Source: Byssochlamys sp. IMV 00236 (lineage: Eukaryota > Ascomycota > Eurotiomycetes > Eurotiales > Thermoascaceae). From it: 64,000 nt of DNA. The stretch is from positions 186,001 to 250,000 of the forward strand of contig MSJH02000805.1 of the NCBI GenBank assembly GCA_001931875.2. The letters run 5' to 3'. Positions 12,797 to 23,300 of this stretch are shown piece by piece. Each line of letters begins with the position of its first letter. Within the stretch, counting starts at the first letter, position 1. The notes under the pieces are model-generated. The model ran no database searches. It had not been told where the DNA came from and was given only the letters and a program-made list of their open reading frames with translations. A program made the translations under genes and the position numbers.

Positions 12797-13077
12797 ATTT
12801 CCTTTCCGCCATCATTTGCCAAGCCGGACGCTGAGATATCTCGGAGTCGGAATCAAGATGCCATATGGTTTTCATGCGCATACATGACCACGCCGTATAC
12901 TTATCGTTGATATTTACTGACTGTATGATCCTGATCGTATCAAGGGGGAAGAAATAAATACTTGGCTATCTAACTTTTAAACCCGCTAATTACCTGACTA
13001 TATACAACGTTGTAGATATTTCCAAAGTAAGCATCAAGTATGAACAAGAAACACAAAAACACCACTTCTAGAGCATT

Positions 13078-15156
13078 CTACGCCTGAACAGATCCCGTAT
13101 TCGTCTTCCTCCTCTCCAACACTTCCGCCGCCATTTTTCTGAGATCCACTTTCCTCACCTTCCCGCTCCCTGTGACAGGGACCGTGGCTGGAACGCCCTC
13201 TTCGCCGAAAACGAAGAAATACCGAGGCGCTTTATGCCGACCTAGCTTCTCCCGGGTCCAGTCTCGGAGGTCCTCATCCGATGGCCGCTTGTTTTGATAT
13301 TCTGGTTCGATCTGGATGAAGGCGCCGACAACCTCACCGTATTTGGGATCAGGGATCCCGATCACGGACGACAGAGTAATTGCCGGGTGTGCTGTGAGAC
13401 GCTCCTCGATTTCAAGGGGGTAGATGTTCTCCCCACCTGGTTCAGGCATTAGCTTTATTTCACGGATGCATATTGTTGGTGTAGAGCTGCAACCTACCTC
13501 GGATGATGATGTCCTTAAACCGGCCCGTAATCGTACAGTATCCCTGTTCGTTAAAGGATGCTTCGTCACCAGTCTTCAACCATGTGATACCGTCAGAATC
13601 AGTTATCATGGTCTCTGCGGTTTTTGCTGGGTTGTTCCAATATCCCTTGGTGATCTGGTAGCCAGCCATGCAGAGCTCTCCCCGCTGCCCAATTGGCACG
13701 GTGTTGCCAGCGGCATCGATGATCTTGGCACTGGCGTGCGGCATAACCTTGCCAACTGTTGTAAGACGCGTGTGGATAGTGTCTGTGGTGAATGCGTTGA
13801 AACACGTCGGCGATGCTTCCGTCAGGCCTTTGTAGGATGCTATTAGCAATTTTTTTTTTTTTTTTCATGCAGGTAGTTGGCCAGAGACATACCGTAACTA
13901 CTCGTAAACTCAGTCATGTTTAACTCCTCAAGCAACCGCTTCATCAGTGGCCTAGGCACCGGTGCTCCGGCGATGATACCTGTCCTCAGACTCGTGCTAT
14001 CAAACTTCTCCGGTCGTGGCAGGGCCAGAATAGCTTCGAACATCGTCGGGACGCCATGAAGAGCCGTGCATCTTTCGTCCGAAATCGCGTGAAGGACGGC
14101 CTTCGGGTCGAATGTCTCACCCGGATACACGATCTTTGCGCCATGCGTCACGACAGCCAAAAGTCCCAGAACGAGACCAAAGCAATGAAACAGTGGCGGT
14201 GGACAGCATAGAATATCGAAAGCTGTAAAGTTCATTCGATCACCGATGAACCGTGAGTTATTGACCAGGTTACTAGACACACATTAGTTAGTAGCTTGTT
14301 TTCTTTCTTAACGATCTCAATATTCAGTAAAAGTGAAGGGGGCAGCATACTGATGCGTCAACATAGCTGCTTTCGGATTCCCAGTTGAACCACTGGTGAA
14401 TTGCAAATTGCAGACGTCATGCGGACTCAATTGCTCTTCTCGATTCAAGAGCGCTTCTGGCGTCAACCCAGATCCCCTCTCGATGACATCGGCATAGGTT
14501 CCGAAATCCTTATATTTTCCCCGAACAATAACAATTTCCTCAAGGGACTTTGACGTCCCATTCTTCTGAGGACGAGGGCCCAATTTCTCCAACACTTCAA
14601 CCAGAGAATGGCGTCCAATGGTGGGGCTCATAAACAGGAACTTGATATCTAAAATGCCCCCTCATTAGAACAATTTCCTCGCGAAAAAAAAAAAAAGAAA
14701 ACCCAGTTAATTGATTAAATCTCACTCACCCGCATGATCCAAGGCATAATACACCTCTGAAGGCGTATACGTATTATTCAAAACCACCAATATCGCTCCG
14801 ACTTTCGCGGCCGCAAAGAAAACCGAAACATATTGCTCGCAATTGCCGGCCATGATACCGACGCGATCGCCCTTCTGGATCCCCACCGCCAACAGTCCCT
14901 GCGCGAGACGATAACTCTCCTTTTCGAGGTCGCCATATGTCCATCTCGTTCCTGTCCATGGTACAACGAGACATTCAGAATTCTGATGCTGTAGACTCTG
15001 CAGCGTGAGGAGCTCTCCGAGTGTGATATCCAGCAATTCCGGCTGTCGCGGCCCATGCACGATGGAGAGCTGTTGGGTCTTGGAGGTCGCGCTCTCTTGC
15101 ACATGAAGAAGCGTCTGCTGCAGTCGTTGAAGACTGGTATTTCGTATTGTCGACAT
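13078..15156 (-). CDS. sidI: SidI-type acyl-CoA ligase (mevalonyl-CoA ligase-like)
   Basis: Five exons (15156-14730, 14648-14351, 14272-13893, 13827-13498, 13436-13078) join in frame to 597 residues, the normal size for an ANL-family acyl-CoA synthetase. Motifs in order: RWTYGDLEKES; the P-loop FTSGSTGNPKAAMLTHHN split by intron 2; PPLFHCFG; YGLTEASPTCF across intron 3; WLKTGDEASF; GRFKDIIIRGGENIYPLEIE across intron 4; and a C-terminal GSGKVRKVDLR with the catalytic lysine. Residues 11-19, RLQQTLLHV, resemble a PTS2 peroxisomal signal (R-L-x5-H, with V for the usual L/A). A. fumigatus SidI, which activates mevalonate for fusarinine acylation, is a PTS2 protein encoded beside sidC; this gene likewise diverges from the SidC-type NRPS. 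The assignment rests on motif plus neighbourhood, and another acyl-CoA ligase is possible. Confidence 0.84.
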
Positions 15157-16409
15157 TTTTTTTTTTTCTCTTATTTTTTCTCTTATTCAGAAGGGGTATG
15201 ATCTGTCCTGCGACGTTCGAGAATATCTCTCCAGAAGAGAGAGAACTTTAAAGACTAATTAACTATCGACAGAAGTTTAATGCTCCTCGGACAAAGAACC
15301 GACAATAATGGAGCAAGCTCGGCAGATCCTTCATATGATAAGTTATGATCAGAATAGATAAAGCCTAAGTACGCCCGATCTAATCAATCGATCTTCGGTA
15401 TTTGCTACTTGATCAGGGATACGTTATCCGAGACAGTGGGAAGCCCTGGTCCCAGTGTCGCGCGGAACACACCAGTCTATTCACGATTCTAGGCGCAAAT
15501 TGTACGCCATCGTACCAAAGTCAAGGGAAGAATTCTGCACGTATCTACTCCGTACAGGTAATAATAATAATAATAATAGTTATCGGCCGTTTACGGAGCT
15601 GAGTGGATCAAAGACATGGCCTACATCGGCCTGAGCCGCCATTGGCGTTTGGGACATGTCAACTTTTTTTTTCTTCGAGTTTTCGTCCATAACTAATGTT
15701 TCTTTCTTTTTAGTTCCCGCATGTCTGGCATGGCTCCCTTGTTCCTATGATGTAGTGGAAACAACAGGCGTAACTAGCGCAAAGGAACAAAAGAAATACA
15801 TCAAGATGATCCCTCTTTATACGGAGTAAGGATCTTACCAGAACATCGCATGATTCAGCTCTCCATATCTACTGGCTTTCGGCATGGTTATCCATCAACT
15901 ACTGTACTAAAAATGCCGAGTCCGCTTCTCACTACTTGCGTCAGCTGGTTCCCGGAACCTGAAGGGTGTACGGAGTACAACGTGGAGTAGAGTCGTACTC
16001 GAGTAGAGTATCTAGTTAGTCTCTGCGTGGCCCCCATCTTTCCCGGCATTGGTCTTGACAGGTTTCTGGCACTCGGCAGTGTGGACCAGGTTGGGCTGTG
16101 CGAGAAAAGAAAAAGAAACCTTGAAGAGATTCCCGGAAAACGAAGTTACCGCGCTGTTAATTTTTCTTTTTTTTTCTTCTACCATAATAATGGTGGTGCA
16201 CTACTGTAACTATTATTATTACTGAGCCGCAATTTTGTGCAATGTAATTACTATCGAATGATAACCTCCGAGAGAATTACTTTTATTTTTTATTTTCTTC
16301 TCATGAAGACCCTGTGGCAAAGTCGATAGTTACCATAAGTGGAGAGATAAAATACCACGACGCTACAGTGGGACTTTACGTCTTAGTTTACCAGGGCCGA
16401 AAGCGAATA

Positions 16410-16441
16410 ATCTAATCAGATCGGACATCTAATCAGATTGG
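16410..16441 (+). repeat. two-copy 15-bp direct repeat ATCTAATCAGATYGG
   Basis: Copies at 16410-16424 and 16427-16441 differ at one base. Each holds ATCAGAT, a partial iron-type GATA core, and each is nearly palindromic (ATCTAATCAGAT), which would suit a dimeric or paired-finger binder. Confidence 0.5.
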
Positions 16442-17156
16442 GCACAGTGGCTGATTTTAGTGCTGTCGATCTCATTAAAGCAGCGTGAAATCCGCGTTGC
16501 TCTTCCATTCCACCGCAGGAAAAAAACAAAAGCCCACCAGAAGGACTGGTACAGTAGTACAGTACGTACATACATACTTAACCACGCTGCCGAAATACAT
16601 AACGATGGTAATACAGGCTCACTACTAAGTACGCCATGTAATATTGTTAATTTGTTACAGCTCCGAGTCTGCTCTCCGTCCGTAAACTGCCGGACGAAAA
16701 TTTCCATTAGTCTAACTTACATCCCACACACAATCCTTAGCATGATCGGTTTCAACCGCCGATACTTCCTTATGCCAAGCAGCTGGTCCCATTGGCTTGT
16801 CCTCCATCAAACTTGGAGAGGATGGGTTCCATTATTCCATGTGCGATCGTCCGCCGATTCGAGCGTTCTACGGGACCGCGCTAAAGACAATCTCGCACCG
16901 ATGCCACGGGGACGATGGGGGGCACTCGTCACTTGGGCAAGGGTCTGGACAGGGAATAATGGTGAAATCATACGCACTCGCCGACCTGGTGCCTGACCAA
17001 CATACATTTCTTTTTTCCGCACCGGCTCAAAGTACAGTAGTATGGTACATGGCGGCGGCGATTTTGACAAGGGGACTCGGCACCGATGCTAAAGCAGTGG
17101 ACCTTGCTTTAGCACCATCAAGCTCCGATAAAGGTGTGCCAAGCTTAGGAAGATTA

Positions 17157-17165
17157 TTATCAGAT
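17157..17165 (-). promoter_or_regulatory. SreA/HapX-type GATA element (minus strand ATCTGATAA)
   Basis: TTATCAGAT on the plus strand is the exact reverse complement of the iron-regulon consensus. It lies about 150 bp upstream of the NRPS start codon, the best-placed of the six copies for promoter control. Confidence 0.6.
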
Positions 17166-17313
17166 CAAAAGAAGAATGTCGTACGCATAGACACAAGTGC
17201 TGTACACTTTCTCGGACACGAGGGCTCTCAGTCGCAGGGTTATGTTTAACTAACCTCGCAATCCATTCTTTTTTCCATAGAGGTCCTGCATATCGAAATC
17301 CAATCCTTTTCCA

Positions 17314-20300
17314 ATGGGAGGTAATATCTTGTCCCGTGAGGGGCAGCAAGCTCCCGCCCAACAGCACGATCAACCCTCAGTACCTCTGCAGAACGGTCAC
17401 GATGGAGATGTTGCCGGAGATGCCAACATTCTGCCTACGACGAAGGTACCTGCTGTGGATACTATCGACCAGTATGCTCTCGAGACCCCTCTTTCCCGTC
17501 ATTCTTCCCGGGTGAGCAGTTCTACGCGTCTGTCATATACCGCAGACATTTCCAGCATTGCGGACGACATCGTAAAAGGCTATGCGTCCTTTATATCCGA
17601 GTTTACCGGTCTCGATGACCTTGCCTTCTCGATCACAAGGACCGACAGTCCCTGGCAAAACGGTGCCAGGTGCGGGGTAATCTGCGCGTCTTTTTCAAGA
17701 CCAGATTCTGAAGAAGCTGGTTCTTCAGACTCTCAGCTCCCGGGAAAGCTCCAGGAGCTTGAATTTGCCTCCTATAATGAAGATGAGATCCAATTTGCTT
17801 TGCTCTTAGCGTCTGGCGTTCGACCTGAGAATGGCGAGCAGCAAGCGGACACTGGTTCTAAAGATGTTAGTCAAGTTGCATAAGATGCATTGAGCCCACT
17901 TGAGCTAACAAGGTGTAGACATTCGTTTTGGCAGTTCAGCCGGAGGAGACAAAGAACGAGTTGCGAATTTCTATCTCATGCTCCGGACGATTGATTCCCG
18001 AAGTCTCACTCAACCAGATATTGAAGACGGTCAGCTCTTGCCTAGTGAGGGCATCCAGTCACCTCCAGCTGCTAGCTTCTGAAGATGAAAGCGCTTCTCC
18101 GGAGCTCTCGATTATCAACTACCCTCCTCTCATGAAACCCCCACCATTGGAACACGAACGTGATGAGCTCATTCCGGACTCTTCTCTACTTCATGGGGCC
18201 TTCGAGCGCTGGGCCCGCAGGGATCCTGGAGCCGTGGCTCTAGATTTCATACACTCACTTCCATCGTCTACATCCCCAGCAGAACATAGCGTTCTCACAT
18301 ATGCCGCCCTAAACGCTGCCGCGACGAACTTGGCAGCCCATCTCCGCGGGTTACTGTCACGCCATGACTCAGTGGCGAACTGGCACCGCATTATTCCTGT
18401 ATACATGTCGACTTCACCTGAACTGTATATTTCATATCTCGGCATCCTGAAAGCTGGCTATGCTTTCTCGCCAATTCCGCAAGATGCACCGGATCAGCGA
18501 GTGCGGGAGATATTGGGAGACATTGGCTCCCCCCTGATATTAGGCAGGACTCCTGAGCCTTCCTCGGGCCCATGGTATGAAAATTTGGGACATTGCAACA
18601 ACGGATCAAGGCCAGCTTGGATTGATGTGGCAGAGATCACAAGATGGAAAGAGCTGAGCCAACTGTCTCTGGAGGAGCTGCAAGCAAGAAACCCTACCGA
18701 TCTCCCCCGATCCTCTGAATTTGGAGAAGACAGCGTTGCCTACCTCCTTTTCACGAGTGGTTCGACCGGTAAACCTAAGGGAGTGCAAGTTAGCCATCTC
18801 TCAGCAACCTGTTCAATCAACGCTCATGCGACCTCTATTCCTCTCCCTCGAGACCCAAATGGGAGATTCCGCTGGTTTCAATTTGCCTCTCCGACATTCG
18901 ACCCATCCCTGATGGAGATATTTGTGACTCTCAGTTCGGGTGCTGCTCTCTGTTCAGCATATCGACATCTCACTTTGACCGACCTCGAAACTACCGTAAA
19001 TGAAGCTAGGGCCACAGTGATGATGGCCACGCCAAGTTTGGCAGCGCTGCTGCGGCCCTCACGCCTTCAGACACTCGAATACCTTTGGACTATGGGAGAG
19101 AAACTCAATCGCACTGTTATTGAGAACTTCGCTTCCAAGGGGCTTCCTTCTGATGTAACAGATGAAAAGCGACCCTCGCGAATGCTCGTTAACGCGTATG
19201 GTCCAACAGAAGGTGCTATTAACTGTACCTTCCTAGCCCCAGTGGAACGTTCAGTGCGTGGATCGATCATCGGTGAAGCCTTGTCCACTTGTACAATGCT
19301 CGTATTAGATCCCTATTCTCGAGTGCCAAAGGCTGTCCCTGCGGGTATGGCCGGTGAACTAGCTATTGCAGGCCCTCAGGTCAGCAAGGGGTACTTGAAC
19401 CGTCCGAAGGAGACGGCCAAGTCATTCGTGCCTAGTTCAGAATTTGGCCCGGTCTACCGAACTGGAGATATGGCCCGCATCGTCTGGGATGAGAAGGGTC
19501 GTCAGTTATTCGAGTTCCTCGGCCGTATTAGCTCCGATCAAGTCAAGATCAGTGGTCGAAGACTAGAGTTGGGAGAGATAGAGTCTGTTCTTGCGACTGT
19601 CAACAATGTCAAGGAAGTTGTAGCTGTGCTCTTGCAGAGAGATCCAGCGCAGCAAGGAAGCGAGCAAATTGTCGCTTGTATTGTCCCAAGTGAGGAGACT
19701 GAGGCTGTCAAAGACCAAATTCTCAAGGACGCTCACGAAAGTACCCATAGGCATCTGGCCTCGTACATGTGCCCGTCGTCTTATGCTTTCTACGACGCCC
19801 TACCTCGTTCAAGCTCTGGAAAGGTGGATAGAAAGACTCTCTTGGCGAGGTTACAGCAAGCCCTGAAAGACGGAGTCAAGTTCGCAGCTGGATCTGAGAC
19901 CCCAGCTACAAACGGGGTGCATAACGAAGAAGAGCCCGATGACTCTCAAGTCGAAGATCTGGCATTGCAGCAGCTTGTCTTCCAGTCTCTCGCTGACACT
20001 GCAAATGAACCCCTGACCGCTATCCAATCTTCAGTCAGTCTTTATTCTCTCGGCATAGACAGTTTAGGAGCGATGCGATTCCTGCAGAGGTTGAGGGATA
20101 ATGGGATTGACGGCTTGTCAGTCAGTGATGTGCTTCGCGCAGGAACCCCCGGAAGGCTGGTCTCCACGATCTTTCAACAACGTCAGAAGAGCTCCAGTCA
20201 GCTGCCCAATGGTTCCCAGTCAGCTGAGTTCCGCGTAGTGTCTCTTCAAGAGCAACTGCTGGCTTTTGACGAGCGAAACCGCCAACTTTGTGCAGAGAGA

Positions 20301-23300
20301 CTACATGTAGATGCGCAGGCCATTGAAAAGGTGCTACCAACTACAGCAACTCAATCCGGTATGCTGGCCAGCTTTATTCGCAGTTCATCAGAGGCAACAC
20401 GTTCAAAGCGATCATATATCTACCACTCAGTCATTCGCCTTGAATCGGGTGTCGATATCGAACGATTGAAAACCGCCTGGAATACTGTTATAGCCAGCTA
20501 TGATTCCTTCCGCACCGTTTTCTGCATGTTGGATGACGAGATGGCGCCGTTCGCTCAGTGTATTGTAGCACCTTCTTCTGCACCAAAATCTCAATGGAAG
20601 ACATACGGTGACTCCAAGCAGGAGAACTCCAGTGCAGGACCACTGGACACTGCTCTCCGCGAGAGTGAGGAGTCCATCTCATTAGACCGTCTTCCCTGGA
20701 ATATATCTCTGGTGGCAGGAACCAACCAGACGGCTGTTATTTTGAGCATGTTCCACGGTATCTTCGATGGTGGCTCTCTTCAACTTCTCCTAGAAGACGT
20801 TACTTCTGAATATCAGGGCAATTCTCGCAGCAATCGGACCTCTATAGAGCATATTGTGAAGCATCACTATCTGGCCGATCAGGAGGAGACGTTGAACTTC
20901 TGGAAGAGTCACCTGGAAAACTATTCTCCTGTTCAATTTCCTTCCGTCACACCCTATAGGCCATCATCTGCAAAGGGTGTCTCCGACGCGGTAGAGATCA
21001 CTGCTCGCACGAGCTATGACTGCCTGCGAACGCAATCGAAGAGCATAGGCTCTACACCGCTCTCTGTACTTCAGGCTGCTTGGGGTTCGATCCTTCTCGC
21101 CTACGCTGGGTCTCAGGAACAAGATATCGTTTTCGGAAGTGTGGTGTCTGGTAGGCTTGACACTGAATCCGAAGCATGCGTTGGGCCCACCTTCACCACG
21201 GTGCCATTTAGGCTTGCACCAGGTCGGGTGAGCAGTGGTCAAGAGAACGGCAGTCATACAAACAAGACTCTTACCAACCACCTGGCTTCCTTGAATGCGG
21301 AGACGTTGCCATATCTTCAGCCACGATTGGGATCGTTGATCACTGCAGACGGCCGGCTACCTTATGATACCCTTCTGGCCTGGCAAGACTTCGGTGCCGG
21401 GACCCGTGCGAGCAGTCTCTGGACGTCCGTAGAGCATCCACCCATGGCGAACGATTTCGCCGTCATGGTCGAGGTGTGGCCTGACACGAATGGCGCGCTG
21501 ACCCTGCGAGCCACTTACAATGATATACAGCTCGACAGGGCTGCTGCACAGCTGATGCTTCAGCAGATGAGCGATATCATAGCTTTCATCCTTAGCTCTC
21601 CCGACGAAACCTTCGAACATGGCCTTACCAGCACTAGCTCTAGCTTGAAGTCGTCCTGGAATCCAGAGCCGGTGTACCTTGAGGAGCCCCTAAACAAGAC
21701 TCTTCTGCATACTCAATTTGAAGATCATGCGAAGGATCATCCCGAAGATGTCGCTTTGATTTTCAAAGGAGACCTTGAACGCGACGACAGCCCTCTTAAC
21801 ATCACATGGACTTACAGTGAACTCAACCGCAGAGCTGATGCTTTGGCGCACTACCTTGTCGACCGCTATGGTTCATTTGCCAACTCTCCCATCCCTATCT
21901 GTATCACCAAGAGCCCAGCAATGTATGTCGCCATTCTCGGAATTCTCAAGGCAGGAAGTGCATGGTGTCCCATTGATACCTTTTCTCCCGCGCAGCGTCG
22001 GCACGATCTCATTGCTCGCACTGGAGCAAGAATACTTCTAGTCTCTAGCCCTGACGGAGAACAACCAAAGGATGCCATCCCGGACGGCGTCGACGTCGTA
22101 GATATCAGTGCCTTCGCCAACAGTACGCCAACTTACACAAATGGGTTCACAGGCGATGATGCAGCCTCAAAGGCAGGTCCAAACGACATGGCGTATTTGA
22201 TCTGGACTAGCGGCACGACTGGCGCACCAAAGGGAGTTCCCATCAAGCATTCTGCGGCTGTTTCGAGTATGAGATCTCTTCAGAAAGATATTCCCACGGA
22301 CGTCCCGGGAGGCGTGCGTTGCTTGCAGTTCTCACAGTACACCTTTGACGTCTCAGTACAAGATATATTCTACACTTGGGGCGTAGGAGGTGTTTTGATA
22401 TCTGCCACTCGAGAAATTATGCTTGGATCATTCGCAAAGCTTGCCAATACTACCCAGGCGACACATGCACATTTGACGCCTGCATTCTCTGCCGGCATTC
22501 CCCGAAAGAGCTGTGAAACTCTGAAAGTCATCACCATGATCGGTGAGAAGCTCACCCAACCTGTTGCTGATGATTGGGGTTACGATATGCGAGCTTTCAA
22601 CACATATGGTCCCGCCGAAGTGACTGTCGTCTCCACAGTCCGCGAGTTCGGCAACGAACACCGAAACCTCAAGAGTGCTAACATCGGATGGCCGCTGGAA
22701 ACTGTTTCTGTCTTTGTGATGAAAGATCAGAAAGTCGTCATGAAAAACGCAGTTGGTGAACTAGCGCTCGGGGGTCCACAGCTGTCTGATGGATATCTCA
22801 ATCAGGAAGAGACGACAACAAAGAGGTATATCTGGAACGAAGAGACCGGTCAGAGACTCTATTACACGGGTGATCTCGTTCGCATGCTTTCTGACGGCTC
22901 TCTGGAATATATGACTCGTGTCGACGACCTGGTCAAGCTGGGCGGTATCCGTGTTGAACTGAGCGAGATCAGCTTCTCGCTTGGTGGTTGCCATCCACTC
23001 GTCGAACAAGTCGAAACTATGATCCTCAGCCGCCCAGACCGACCAACAAAGGTAGTCGTTGCTTTCCTATCTGCACCTGAGGCCGTCTCAGGCGAAGCTG
23101 GCGATGGGCTCGTTCTTTCCAATGACAAAGCAGTTGGCATTGCTCGTGCTGCTATCGACCAGGCACGATCTGTTTTGCCAGACCACATGCTTCCTTCGGT
23201 TTATGTGGTTGTCAAGAACATCCCCAAGACGCAGTCTGCAAAGATCGACCGTGTTGCGCTTCAGAAATCTTATGCTTCAGTCGATATTGAAGCATGGGAA

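Larger units (their letters stand above)
11321..13077. other. convergent gene-free region with two iron-type GATA elements
   Basis: This 1.75 kb region lies between the 3' ends of the acyltransferase and ligase genes. It has no supported coding sequence. It contains a CAG/AGC tract (11702-11723), two TACGGAGTA-type 9-mers (11657-11665, 12035-12043), much TAGTAC/GTAC-rich sequence and two exact ATCTGATAA sites. It is longer and richer in regulatory motifs than a simple 3'-3' spacer needs. Confidence 0.55.
15157..17313. promoter_or_regulatory. divergent promoter region of ligase and NRPS genes
   Basis: This 2.2 kb gene-free region separates two divergent start codons. It carries a (TAA)7 tract (15558-15578), three TACGGAGTA-type 9-mers (15546, 15820, 15969), a 17-bp-period direct repeat at 16410-16441, several GATA cores near 15336-15360 and one exact iron-type GATA element at 17157-17165, near the NRPS start. 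Small open frames in it have no family resemblance. Confidence 0.6.
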
